From: Odontesthes bonariensis
Taxonomy: Eukaryota; Chordata; Actinopteri; Atheriniformes; Atherinopsidae
Reading direction: 5' to 3'
DNA length: 64,000 nt
Assembly: GCF_027942865.1 (NCBI RefSeq)
Contig: NC_134522.1
Coordinates: 36,989,649-37,053,648, forward strand
Made by a program: the position numbers and the translations under genes. Positions 9,293-20,507 of this stretch are shown piece after piece. Position 1 is the first letter of the stretch. Each line of letters begins with the position of its first letter. Under the pieces are notes generated by a model. That model was given only the letters and a program-made list of their open reading frames with translations, was not told the DNA's origin and ran no database searches.

Positions 9293-12200
9293 TTGAAAGC
9301 GTTATTTTTATTTGCAAAACAATGCAACACGGATTTTTGTTTTTTTCAGGAAACACATTCTGTAGGTGATGACGTGCCTTTTTGGAAATCACAGTGGGGC
9401 AATGAAGCATACTTTTCACATGCATCCACACGTTCTGCAGGTGTCTGCACCCTTAAAAATAAATTCACGCAAAGTGTACTGCATACAGATACAGATAAAA
9501 ATGGTCACTATGTATGCACAGTCATTAACATTCATAACGTTTTTCTCATAATAATTAACATATATGGTTACAACACAGTAAATGGTAACAACAGTCTTCT
9601 TACTGAGGTAGAAAGTAGGATACTTCACTGGCTGTCTAAATTTCCTAATGCTCATCTACTTTTAGGCGGTGACTTTAATATTACTATGGACAACACAGTT
9701 GACAGATGGCCACCAGGCTCCCAGACCAATTCCAGTGCAGCATTAGGATCTCTAATGCAAAGGTTTGATTTAATAGATTTATGGCGAGAACATTTTCCTA
9801 CTGACATATTGTTTACATGGAGTAATGCATCCAAATCTAGACAATCACGAATTGATTTTTGGTTAATATCTAGTAATCTCAAAAGCAGCACAAAAACAGA
9901 GATTCTCCCGTCCGCTCTCACTGATCATAAGGGCATTAAGATTCACATTTCTCTTCTCCCAAGTTCAAACAGCCCAAGAAGCTCATATTGGAAAATGAAT
10001 AGCTCTGTTCTGAGTCACATATGTGTTAAGGCAAGGGCTAAGGAACTTATCCAGATCTTTTGGAATGAGGCTGTAGTAGAAGGAAGGTATGGAATGAAAT
10101 GGGAACTGTTTAAATTTGAGGTTGGGCAGTTTTTCAGAAGTTACTGTAGTTCTCTTGCTAAAGCAAAAAGAATTGAAGAAGAAAATATAATAGGAAAAAT
10201 TACCACCTTATCCTCTATATGCCCTGATAAACTTACTCCTGAAGACAAAGAGACTTTGTTTGAATACCAAGGTAAAATTGATAATCTATATAAAACTAAA
10301 GCTGAAGGGGCTTTTGTAAGATCTAGAAGGCGCTGGTTGGAGGAAGGGGAGCAAAATTCCGCATATTTTTTCAGGTTAGAAAAATCTCAGTCTGTTTACA
10401 ACACTATACATCAACTTAGAATAAGGGATACAGTCTGCGATGATGCGAAACAGATAGCAAACTTTTGCTCTAACTTCTATAAAAATTTATACAGTTCTCA
10501 ATATTGTGAAGAAAGTGCCAACTCATTCCTGAATTCATTAGATGTTAACCCAATAAGCAAGACTGACAAAGAACTTTGTGATTGTCCTATTACTATTAAG
10601 GAAATTATTGATTCAATAAAAAGCCTAAGAATTAACAAATCACCTGGTGCAGACGGTGTCACCTCTGAGTTTTATAAAGCCTTTTGTAAAGAATTAGCCC
10701 CCTTTCTATTACAAGTGTTTAAAGAAAGTATCTCTGAGGGCACTCTCCCACCAACCTTAACACAAGGCTTAATTACTCTATTACCAAAACCAAAAAAAGA
10801 CCATTTAATGATAGAAAACTGGCGCCCTATTAGCCTACTGAACACTGATTACAAAATCCTAGCTATTATATTAGCCAAAAGGATAAAATTCACATTGCTT
10901 GACATTACAGACGAAACTCAATCAGGTTTTATGGAAAGTAGGCACATCTCTAATAATATTCGATTAGTACTTGATATACTCGATTATCCAGATTATATTC
11001 AAAATGACAGTTTTATACTATTTTTGGATTTTTACAAGGCCTTTGACTCAGTTGAACACGAATTTATTTTTAAAACACTTCAGAAATTTGGTTTTGGTGA
11101 CTTTTTTTGTAAAGCAATAAGAACCTTATATTGTAATGGTAATAGTTCAATTAAATTAAAGAATGGTTCATCCCCCAGGTTTGAACAAAAATGTGGCATT
11201 CGGCAGGGGTGCCCGATTTCCCCTTACTTATTTTTGCTATGTACCCAATTATTGGCTAATCATATAAAGAACAGTGGTCTAAAGGGAATGTCTGTGCTAG
11301 ATAGAGAGATCATTATAAGTCAACTGGCTGATGACACTACACTGTTTTTAAATGACTCATCACAGGTCTCTGTTGCATTAGACATTATTCAGGTTTTTTC
11401 TTTAGCATCAGGTCTACATTTGAATGTGAACAAATGTGAACTGATGGCAGTCAAAGGTTGTAATATTGCGTCTATTTCCAATATACCAGTAAAAGAGCAA
11501 GTTACCTACTTGGGTATAGTTATAACTAAGGATCAGAATCTCAGGTGTTGCGTCAACTTTAACCCTGTAATTGATAAAACAAAAAAAAAGTTTAATATGT
11601 GGCTCCAAAGAGATTTGTCAGTGAAGGGTAGGACTCTACTTTCAAAAGCTGAAGGCATATCCAGATTGACATATGCTGCGATAGCATTGGGTGTGGATAC
11701 CAAAATGTGTAAAAGCATTGACCAGTTACTATTGAATTTTATTTGGAAAAACAGAACACATTATGTTAAAAAATCTGTTATGATGAATGACTACAACAAG
11801 GGTGGGCTCAAATTTATTGACTTCAGTACGCTAAATAACACTTTTAAAGTTAACTGGATTAAAAACCATTTAAAAGAACCTGCTTCAATATGGAATTTTA
11901 TCTCTAGTCATGTGTTTTCTCAGTTGGGTGGTTTAAAGTTTATTCTGCTTTGTAATTATAATGTTGACAGGCTTCCTGTTTCTCTTTCAAACTTTCATAA
12001 GCAAGCTCTTTTGTCTTGGTCTCTTCTTTACAAGCACAATTTTTCTCCAAATACTTACTTTATCTGGAATAATAGGGATATATGTTACAAAAAGAAATCT
12101 ATATTTTTTGATAACTGGTTTAGGAATGGTATTGTTTCAGTAATTCAACTTCTTAATGAACAGGGTAACCTTTTCAGTTACCAAGAATTTCTTCAGCGTG

Positions 12201-12961
12201 TAAAAATACCTGTTACTCCTAAGCAATTTGCCATTGTTTTTGATGCAATTCCACTGGGAGTGATCATGCTCCTGAAAGGTTGTTCTGATGATACTCCTCA
12301 GCTTGATCCTCTTCTGACACATGTTGGTAGAATATGCTTGATGCCCACTACCCGTAATAATAACCGGACTGTGCGCAATCTATTTCTAAAGGACATTATT
12401 TCTGTACCTTGTGCAATCTCAGCTTGGAGTGGATATGCCAACGATATATGCTGGACCAAGGCTTGGACACTACCCAACAGATTCTTACTGGTCAATAAAG
12501 TAAAAGAAGTGTCCTTTAAAATCATTCACCGTTTTTACCCAGTTAAATCCTTTTTAGCTAAATTCAGTAAAGGTATTGATACTAATTGTACTCTTTGTAA
12601 TACACATCCAGAATCACTTATTCATCTTTTTTGGTTTTGTGAGTTTTCAAGAGACTTGTGGCGAAAGATTTGTCGTTTTATAATTGACCATATTTGTGAA
12701 ACTTTTGAGTTACGTTTGCAAGATGTTTTATTTGGTTTTACCAATTTTAGTAAGGAGCTGGATGAGGAATATTTTCTTTGTAATTTAATTGTTCTTCTGG
12801 CAAAATTCCATATACATAAGTGTAAAGTACTTAAAATGAGGCCTTCTTTTGTTTATTTTCGTAGGGACGTGAACATTTATCTCAAAAACATTTATGCCTC
12901 AAAGAACAAAAAAGCAATGAAAACTGTGAATTTATGTACAAAATTTAATATTGTTTTATAG
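9293..12961 (+). CDS. L1/Tx1 ORF2: endonuclease-reverse transcriptase (1222 aa)
   Basis: This is the bifunctional enzyme for target-primed reverse transcription. The APE endonuclease comes first: FFQETHS (catalytic Glu), LLGGDFNITMD, RIDFWLISS and TDHKGIKIHI. RT follows: NKSPGADGVTSEFY, ENWRPISLLNTDYKILA, motif A FLDFYKAFDSVE, motif B RQGCPISPYLF and motif C QLADDTTLF. The C-terminal cysteine block is CTLCNTHPESLIHLFWFC. The called start (9293) is TTG. The same frame is open upstream to about 9155 without ATG and encodes the expected first EN strand SLNARGLRDNLK, so translation must begin upstream by a non-AUG or reinitiation route. No stop or frameshift occurs before 12959. Copy C differs by only about two residues. 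Confidence 0.93.
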   Translation: MKALFLFAKQCNTDFCFFQETHSVGDDVPFWKSQWGNEAYFSHASTRSAGVCTLKNKFTQSVLHTDTDKNGHYVCTVINIHNVFLIIINIYGYNTVNGNNSLLTEVESRILHWLSKFPNAHLLLGGDFNITMDNTVDRWPPGSQTNSSAALGSLMQRFDLIDLWREHFPTDILFTWSNASKSRQSRIDFWLISSNLKSSTKTEILPSALTDHKGIKIHISLLPSSNSPRSSYWKMNSSVLSHICVKARAKELIQIFWNEAVVEGRYGMKWELFKFEVGQFFRSYCSSLAKAKRIEEENIIGKITTLSSICPDKLTPEDKETLFEYQGKIDNLYKTKAEGAFVRSRRRWLEEGEQNSAYFFRLEKSQSVYNTIHQLRIRDTVCDDAKQIANFCSNFYKNLYSSQYCEESANSFLNSLDVNPISKTDKELCDCPITIKEIIDSIKSLRINKSPGADGVTSEFYKAFCKELAPFLLQVFKESISEGTLPPTLTQGLITLLPKPKKDHLMIENWRPISLLNTDYKILAIILAKRIKFTLLDITDETQSGFMESRHISNNIRLVLDILDYPDYIQNDSFILFLDFYKAFDSVEHEFIFKTLQKFGFGDFFCKAIRTLYCNGNSSIKLKNGSSPRFEQKCGIRQGCPISPYLFLLCTQLLANHIKNSGLKGMSVLDREIIISQLADDTTLFLNDSSQVSVALDIIQVFSLASGLHLNVNKCELMAVKGCNIASISNIPVKEQVTYLGIVITKDQNLRCCVNFNPVIDKTKKKFNMWLQRDLSVKGRTLLSKAEGISRLTYAAIALGVDTKMCKSIDQLLLNFIWKNRTHYVKKSVMMNDYNKGGLKFIDFSTLNNTFKVNWIKNHLKEPASIWNFISSHVFSQLGGLKFILLCNYNVDRLPVSLSNFHKQALLSWSLLYKHNFSPNTYFIWNNRDICYKKKSIFFDNWFRNGIVSVIQLLNEQGNLFSYQEFLQRVKIPVTPKQFAIVFDAIPLGVIMLLKGCSDDTPQLDPLLTHVGRICLMPTTRNNNRTVRNLFLKDIISVPCAISAWSGYANDICWTKAWTLPNRFLLVNKVKEVSFKIIHRFYPVKSFLAKFSKGIDTNCTLCNTHPESLIHLFWFCEFSRDLWRKICRFIIDHICETFELRLQDVLFGFTNFSKELDEEYFLCNLIVLLAKFHIHKCKVLKMRPSFVYFRRDVNIYLKNIYASKNKKAMKTVNLCTKFNIVL

Positions 12962-13091
12962 ATGTGTGTCTGCTTTGTTTGTGTCTGCATTATCTAACCC
13001 CTGGCGTGTAGTTATTGTATCTGTCTTTGTTTCTGTACTTGTCTGTTTTTTATTTAATTAAAAAAAAAAAAAAAAAAAAAAGCAATCTGAG

Positions 13092-14491
13092 CGGCGCAGG
13101 AGAGTGACGTCACGCCTGCTGACCGTGCTACCCATCATGTAGGCTACGGTAGGGGGCGGTGTGCATATTTGCTGTACAGTTAGCTGCCCAGGTGGAGTCA
13201 AACAATATTTCCGATTCTGATGCCCGTGACCGGGTTGAACGGGTCACAGAGAGCTTGGCTGCATACTCTGCCGTCACAGATTCAGAGGTTAGTGCAGCAA
13301 GGGCTAGCGCGCCGAGGCCGCGGGCACAACCGGCCACGACTTTCTGGCTGCGGCCATTACTGAGGGAGCAGCCATTAATGAGGCTGAGACAGACGTTGTG
13401 AACAGGAGTCAGGGAATTACCTTTCACAGGTAGGATTCAACATTATTATTGGTTGTATTTTGTCAATAGAATATTATTGTACTGTATTTGTGTCTGCCGG
13501 CGAAATCGTAGCCAGCAAACGTTAAACTAGGATATGTTTATAGCGGGTGTTATGCCGAGAAGTGCACCCCCTGCTGGTCGTACTTTAAGGAGAGTCTGTG
13601 ATGGAATGATATGATAAAACTACATCATAATTTGTTTACCTAATTGAATTAACGGATGCAAATCTCAACAAGTCCAAATTTGTATATAAAATTAAAATAA
13701 CCAAATTTCATAGTTTCAGGTTCATTTTTATATCATTTCATCTGGGCTATAATGAGTTGAGATTGTTAATAGAAAATGTATCCAACCGTCTTTCGTGTTG
13801 ACTACAAAAGTATTAGTCACGGCCCTTACTTTTGAATATATGTCCAATAATATAAAAATAGTTAGGAATAGGAGTACTCTAAACTCTACAATTGTCGGAT
13901 TATCATAATTGTACACGTATTATTAATTTACATGAAGAGATGTGGAAAAAAGATGCACGAATGAAACACCATTGTCAGCTCAATATTATTTTTTTTGGAT
14001 AAATGTAATAATCCACACCTGAAACGGTTTACGCGCGCTCCGTGAATGGGAGTGCACTTCCCGGCAGAACACCTCTGTTCACACGGCTATTAGGCCAACG
14101 GAGACTTCATAAATCATATATTCCATAACACAGGCTTAGATTACAACTAACACAAGAATGCTACTTTTGAAATAATGCAAATATTACTGTTATAACATTG
14201 ACCATCAGATTTTACACAGGTTTATTAATGACGTTTATTATGCCTGTATTATTCACATGTAATTCTTTCATCCTAACAAAAGTATTTACCTCATGTCTCA
14301 TACCCACGCCTCAGATTGTCCGACCGAGAGTTGGTGTTATTCCCTCCATCTTGGGCTTACAGGTTCACCTAATAAGAGTAGGTGTATCATCATAAGGCTA
14401 TTAGCATTCATAAATTGAAATATTATCAATAACAGGGCGGGGTGAAATACTTATCCCTGTGTGTGTGTGTATTTTTATATATTTCAATATT
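13092..14491. other. Inner arm sequence of the palindromic element, no intact gene
   Basis: AT-rich sequence after the exon-like block. TGCCGAGAAGTGCAC (about 13552) and, inverted, GTGCACTTCCCGGCA (about 14050) could be the ends of a smaller nested element of about 0.5 kb; no target duplication was seen. A GT-rich tract lies at 14459-14471. Short ORFs here are mirrored in the right arm and carry no recognisable domain. Confidence 0.4.
13125..13433 (+). other. Exon-like segment in the palindrome arm (possible decayed THAP first exon)
   Basis: A G/C-rich block inside the arm, beginning after GTGACGTCACG, carries an 80-codon ORF (13159-13401) and ends at CACAG|GTAGGA, a good splice donor. In another frame the last residues before the donor are NRSQGITFHR. 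THAP-domain genes such as THAP1 have a first exon ending in FH(K/R) with the same split codon. The zinc-binding cysteines expected upstream are not in frame, so this is at best a decayed remnant. The mirror copy lies at about 15802-16110. If real, it hints that the parent element had a P-like/THAP transposase. Confidence 0.3.
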
Positions 14492-14743
14492 ATGCTTCTT
14501 CATTTTAGCCAGAAAAGGGCAGGACTACATGTTCTTCCAGAAATTGGATTATTACATTTATCCAAAAAAATCATATTGAGCTGACAATGGTGTTTCATTC
14601 GTGCATCTTTTTTTCACATCTCTTCATGTAAATTAATAATACGTGTACAATTATGATAATCCGACAATTGTAGAGTTTAGAGTATTCCTATTCCTAACTA
14701 TTTTTATATTATTGGACATATATTCAAAAGTAAGGGTCGTAAC
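14492..14743. other. Loop (spacer) of the giant palindrome
   Basis: This 252-bp stretch is not part of the two-arm pairing. Its second part (about 14547-14740) is a third copy of a segment present in the arms (13822-14012 inverted, 15223-15413 direct). It has several substitutions (for example GAGTATTCC versus GAGTACTCC, GGTCGTAAC versus GGCCGTGAC), so it is more diverged than the arms are from each other. The first 55 bp (ATGCTTCTTCATTTTAGCC...) are unique. Confidence 0.8.
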
Positions 14744-16275
14744 AATATTGAAATATATAAAAATACACACACACACAGGGATAAGTATTTCACCCCGCCC
14801 TGTTATTGATAATATTTCAATTTATGAATGCTAATAGCCTTATGATGATACACCTACTCTTATTAGGTGAACCTGTAAGCCCAAGATGGAGGGAATAACA
14901 CCAACTCTCGGTCGGACAATCTGAGGCGTGGGTATGAGACATGAGGTAAATACTTTTGTTAGGATGAAAGAATTACATGTGAATAATACAGGCATAATAA
15001 ACGTCATTAATAAACCTGTGTAAAATCTGATGGTCAATGTTATAACAGTAATATTTGCATTATTTCAAAAGTAGCATTCTTGTGTTAGTTGTAATCTAAG
15101 CCTGTGTTATGGAATATATGATTTATGAAGTCTCCGTTGGCCTAATAGCCGTGTGAACAGAGGTGTTCTGCCGGGAAGTGCACTCCCATTCACGGAGCGC
15201 GCGTAAACCGTTTCAGGTGTGGATTATTACATTTATCCAAAAAAAATAATATTGAGCTGACAATGGTGTTTCATTCGTGCATCTTTTTTCCACATCTCTT
15301 CATGTAAATTAATAATACGTGTACAATTATGATAATCCGACAATTGTAGAGTTTAGAGTACTCCTATTCCTAACTATTTTTATATTATTGGACATATATT
15401 CAAAAGTAAGGGCCGTGACTAATACTTTTGTAGTCAACACGAAAGACGGTTGGATACATTTTCTATTAACAATCTCAACTCATTATAGCCCAGATGAAAT
15501 GATATAAAAATGAACCTGAAACTATGAAATTTGGTTATTTTAATTTTATATACAAATTTGGACTTGTTGAGATTTGCATCCGTTAATTCAATTAGGTAAA
15601 CAAATTATGATGTAGTTATATCATATCATTCCATCACAGACTCTCCTTAAAGTACGACCAGCAGGGGGTGCACTTCTCGGCATAACACCCGCTATAAACA
15701 TATCCTAGTTTAACGTTTGCTGGCTACGATTTCGCCGGCAGACACAAATACAGTACAATAATATTCTATTGACAAAATACAACCAATAATAATGTTGAAT
15801 CCTACCTGTGAAAGGTAATTCCCTGACTCCTGTTTGCAACGTCTGCCTCAGCCTCATTAATGGCTGCTCCCTCAGTAATGGCCGCAGCCAGAAAGTCGTG
15901 GCCGGTTGTGCCCGCGGCCTCGGCGCGCTAGCCCTTGCTGCACTAACCTCTGAATCTGTGACGGCAGAGTATGCAGCCAAGCTCTCTGTGACCCGTTCAA
16001 CCCGGTCACGGGCATCAGAATCGGAAATATTGTTTGACTCCACCTGGGCAGCTAACTGTACAGCAAATATGCACACCGCCCCCTACCGTAGCCTACATGA
16101 TGGGTAGCACGGTCAGCAGGCGTGACGTCACTCTCCTGCGCCGCTCAGATTGCTTTTTTTTTTTTTTTTTTTTTTTTAATTAAATAAAAAACAGACAAGT
16201 ACAGAAACAAAGACAGATACAATAACTACACGCCAGGGGTTAGATAATGCAGACACAAACAAAGCAGACACACAT

Positions 16276-19200
16276 CTATAAAACAATATTAAATTTTGTA
16301 CATAAATTCACAGTTTTCATTGCTTTTTTGTTCTTTGAGGCATAAATGTTTTTGAGATAAATGTTCACGTCCCTACGAAAATAAACAAAAGAAGGCCTCA
16401 TTTTAAGTACTTTACACTTATGTATATGGAATTTTGCCAGAAGAACAATTAAATTACAAAGAAAATATTCCTCATCCAGCTCCTTACTAAAATTGGTAAA
16501 ACCAAATAAAACATCTTGCAAACGTAACTCAAAAGTTTCACAAATATGGTCAATTATAAAACGACAAATCTTTCGCCACAAGTCTCTTGAAAACTCGTTT
16601 TGTAACATATATCCCTATTATTCCAGATAAAGTAAGTATTTGGAGAAAAATTGTGCTTGTAAAGAAGAGACCAAGACAAAAGAGCTTGCTTATGAAAGTT
16701 TGAAAGAGAAACAGGAAGCCTGTCAACATTATAATTACAAAGCAGAATAAACTTTAAACCACCCAACTGAGAAAACACATGACTAGAGATAAAATTCCAT
16801 ATTGAAGCAGGTTCTTTTAAATGGTTTTTAATCCAGTTAACTTTAAAAGTGTTATTTAGCGTACTGAAGTCAATAAATTTGAGCCCACCCTTGTTGTAGT
16901 CATTCATCATAACAGATTTTTTAACATAATGTGTTCTGTTTTTCCAAATAAAATTCAATAGTAACTGGTCAATGCTTTTACACATTTTGGTATCCACACC
17001 CAATGCTATCGCAGCATATGTCAATCTGGATATGCCTTCAGCTTTTGAAAGTAGAGTCCTACCCTTCACTGACAAATCTCTTTGGAGCCACATATTAAAC
17101 TTTTTTTTTGTTTTATCAATTACAGGGTTAAAGTTGACGCAACACCTGAGATTCTGATCCTTAGTTATAACTATACCCAAGTAGGTAACTTGCTCTTTTA
17201 CTGGTATATTGGAAATAGACGCAATATTACAACCTTTGACTGCCATCAGTTCACATTTGTTCACATTCAAATGTAGACCTGATGCTAAAGAAAAAACCTG
17301 AATAATGTCTAATGCAACAGAGACCTGTGATGAGTCATTTAAAAACAGTATAGTGTCATCAGCCAGTTGACTTATAATGATCTCTCTATCTAGCACAGAC
17401 ATTCCCTTTAGACCACTGTTCTTTATATGATTAGCCAATAATTGGGTACATAGCAAAAATAAGTAAGGGGAAATCGGGCACCCCTGCCGAATGCCACATT
17501 TTTGTTCAAACCTGGGGGATGAACCATTCTTTAATTTAATTGAACTATTACCATTACAATATAAGGTTCTTATTGCTTTACAAAAAAAGTCACCAAAACC
17601 AAATTTCTGAAGTGTTTTAAAAATAAATTCGTGTTCAACTGAGTCAAAGGCCTTGTAAAAATCCAAAAATAGTATAAAACTGTCATTTTGAATATAATCT
17701 GGATAATCGAGTATATCAAGTACTAATCGAATATTATTAGAGATGTGCCTACTTTCCATAAAACCTGATTGAGTTTCGTCTGTAATGTCAAGCAATGTGA
17801 ATTTTATCCTTTTGGCTAATATAATAGCTAGGATTTTGTAATCAGTGTTCAGTAGGCTAATAGGGCGCCAATTTTCTATCATTAAATGGTCTTTTTTTGG
17901 TTTTGGTAATAGAGTAATTAAGCCTTGTGTTAAGGTTGGTGGGAGAGTGCCCTCAGAGATACTTTCTTTAAACACTTGTAATAGAAAGGGGGCTAATTCT
18001 TTACAAAAGGCTTTATAAAACTCAGAGGTGACACCGTCTGCACCAGGTGATTTGTTAATTCTTAGGCTTTTTATTGAATCAATAATTTCCTTAATAGTAA
18101 TAGGACAATCACAAAGTTCTTTGTCAGTCTTGCTTATTGGGTTAACATCTAATGAATTCAGGAATGAGTTGGCACTTTCTTCACAATATTGAGAACTGTA
18201 TAAATTTTTATAGAAGTTAGAGCAAAAGTTTGCTATCTGTTTCGCATCATCGCAGACTGTATCCCTTATTCTAAGTTGATGTATAGTGTTGTAAACAGAC
18301 TGAGATTTTTCTAACCTGAAAAAATATGCGGAATTTTGCTCCCCTTCCTCCAACCAGCGCCTTCTAGATCTTACAAAAGCCCCTTCAGCTTTAGTTTTAT
18401 ATAGATTATCAATTTTACCTTGGTATTCAAACAAAGTCTCTTTGTCTTCAGGAGTAAGTTTATCAGGGCATATAGAGGATAAGGTGGTAATTTTTCCTAT
18501 TATATTTTCTTCTTCAATTCTTTTTGCTTTAGCAAGAGAACTACAGTAACTTCTGAAAAACTGCCCAACCTCAAATTTAAACAGTTCCCATTTCATTCCA
18601 TACCTTCCTTCTACTACAGCCTCATTCCAAAAGATCTGGATAAGTTCCTTAGCCCTTGCCTTAACACATATGTGACTCAGAACAGAGCTATTCATTTTCC
18701 AATATGAGCTTCTTGGGCTGTTTGAACTTGGGAGAAGAGAAATGTGAATCTTAATGCCCTTATGATCAGTGAGAGCGGACGGGAGAATCTCTGTTTTTGT
18801 GCTGCTTTTGAGATTACTAGATATTAACCAAAAATCAATTCGTGATTGTCTAGATTTGGATGCATTACTCCATGTAAACAATATGTCAGTAGGAAAATGT
18901 TCTCGCCATAAATCTATTAAATCAAACCTTTGCATTAGAGATCCTAATGCTGCACTGGAATTGGTCTGGGAGCCTGGTGGCCATCTGTCAACTGTGTTGT
19001 CCATAGTAATATTAAAGTCACCGCCTAAAAGTAGATGAGCATTAGGAAATTTAGACAGCCAGTGAAGTATCCTACTTTCTACCTCAGTAAGAAGACTGTT
19101 GTTACCATTTACTGTGTTGTAACCATATATGTTAATTATTATGAGAAAAACGTTATGAATGTTAATGACTGTGCATACATAGTGACCATTTTTATCTGTA

Positions 19201-19397
19201 TCTGTATGCAGTACACTTTGCGTGAATTTATTTTTAAGGGTGCAGACACCTGCAGAACGTGTGGATGCATGTGAAAAGTATGCTTCATTGCCCCACTGTG
19301 ATTTCCAAAAAGGCACGTCATCACCTACAGAATGTGTTTCCTGAAAAAAACAAAAATCCGTGTTGCATTGTTTTGCAAATAAAAATAACGCTTTCAA
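16276..19397 (-). pseudogene. L1 ORF2, copy B, frameshifted by internal deletion
   Basis: The EN and RT domains are identical to copy A except that the ADD motif reads LADDTILF rather than LADDTTLF. After residue about 933 (NRDICYK) the deletion joins a different frame (TSFQETCGERF) and stops. The last 100 codons resume at 16276-16608. The C-terminal cysteine motif is lost, so the protein should not support retrotransposition. Confidence 0.9.
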
Positions 19398-19655
19398 ATT
19401 GTCTCTTAAACCCCTGGCGTTGAGAGAGACTATAGAAAGAGAAATAGTAAATGCAGAACAAAAAAATAAACTGGTAAGTACAGCTTCAAAGTTGGAACTA
19501 GTAACTTGGTGAGATGCCCTGAGAACAGCATCGTATCAACCCTTCTTTTTTTTTTTTTAAAGTAAGAACCATAAAGGCGCCAACATATAGGCCCGCAAAA
19601 CTTTGTGTAAACAGTTAACGTTCAGTCAGTGAACAATCACCTGTTGGAGACAGCA

Positions 19656-20507
19656 TTATGGCATGATACCTCCCTGCAGAGTCATTTCCTTTTTTTCAAT
19701 GAAGGCACGGCCGCCTACAAAGTAGGCTTTTTTCCCCTTCTTCCTGGCTTTTTCCACGAACGGCCACAACGCTTTCCTCGACTCCCTGTCAGCTTTGCAG
19801 AGATCCTCCGCGAAGCGCAGGTTGTTTTCTTGAAGGAAGGCACACCCCTTTGCTGCTACCCACACAGCATCTCTCGCCACTCGTGAGCAGAATTGCAGGA
19901 TGATGCTTCTGCGGCCATTCTCCTTCTTCTCTCCAAGGCGATGCACGAAATCAATGGTATGAGGGAGACGTTCGCCTTCCTCTGGTGCCACCTTCTGGCA
20001 GATACGGATGACTTCTTGACGCACATTTTTGTCTTCCAGTTGTTCGGTTACCCCGTGTAGCTTCAGATTCCACCGTCTTGAGTACCTTTCCAGCTCTGTG
20101 ATACGTGACTCCAGCTTGCCAACACGTTCCTTTTCCCCCTCAAAAGCAGCATCTAGTTGGTCTACTTTGTTCTTCACTTCACCCATTTGCTGGCAAATCG
20201 CTTCCACATCTCCCCTCAGGCTAGTTATGTGAGCAGTGTTATCTTCCACTATTCTCTTCAATTCGTCCGATCTCGAGTTTATCAACTGTGACAAAGTGCC
20301 ACTTATATCTTCAGCAGCCATTTCATTTTTTCCCCTTTTAACTGGAGGTTTCTCCGGCGTTAAGGGCTCAGAGGGAAAGTCCTCACTCATCAGTTCAATC
20401 GCGCCTTTGCCGTTAGCATAGTTGTGGAGGTCTTCAACATCAAGAAGAATGTTAGCTCCAGTGTCCATTTTGCGCGGAGGCTTTCTCTTGACACCGGAAT
20501 TCGCCAT
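19656..20507 (-). CDS. L1 ORF1p-like protein, copy B (283 aa)
   Basis: It is identical in translation to the ORF1 product at 8183-9034: coiled coil, RRM-like core and basic C-terminal domain. The frame is intact, although its partner ORF2 in this copy is broken. It could in principle act in trans. Confidence 0.88.
   Translation of the reverse strand: MANSGVKRKPPRKMDTGANILLDVEDLHNYANGKGAIELMSEDFPSEPLTPEKPPVKRGKNEMAAEDISGTLSQLINSRSDELKRIVEDNTAHITSLRGDVEAICQQMGEVKNKVDQLDAAFEGEKERVGKLESRITELERYSRRWNLKLHGVTEQLEDKNVRQEVIRICQKVAPEEGERLPHTIDFVHRLGEKKENGRRSIILQFCSRVARDAVWVAAKGCAFLQENNLRFAEDLCKADRESRKALWPFVEKARKKGKKAYFVGGRAFIEKKEMTLQGGIMP

Larger units (their letters stand above)
8005..13076 (+). mobile_element. 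Full-length L1/Tx1-type LINE, copy A (both ORFs open)
   Basis: The element starts CCGAGCTCCAAGATGGCG and ends in an A tract of about 22. It is flanked by AAAAAGCAATCTGAG at 7990-8004 and 13077-13091, a 15-bp target duplication. The order is a 178-bp 5' UTR, ORF1 (8183-9034), a spacer, ORF2 (to 12961) and a short 3' UTR of about 80 bp with ATTTAATTAAAA. Both ORFs are uninterrupted, so this copy has the coding capacity for retrotransposition. Whether it is expressed is unknown. Confidence 0.93.
7747..14491 (+). repeat. Left arm of giant inverted repeat
   Basis: This 6745-bp arm pairs with 14744-20943. In order it has a 258-bp outer segment, a full-length L1 with its duplication (8005-13091), a 13.1-13.43 kb exon-like segment, and AT-rich inner segments. 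Just outside the L1, ATTGCTTTTTCGTT and AACGAAAAAGCAAT (about 7936-7998) form a local stem. Known differences from the right arm include AATCGTAATC versus AATCGTGATC near the tip and GTTGTGAAC versus GTTGCAAAC near 13397. Confidence 0.9.

Noticed and set aside
9366..12525. Many 60-90 codon antisense ORFs over the L1 copies
   Set aside because: They are shadow frames of ORF2, repeated identically in every L1 copy.
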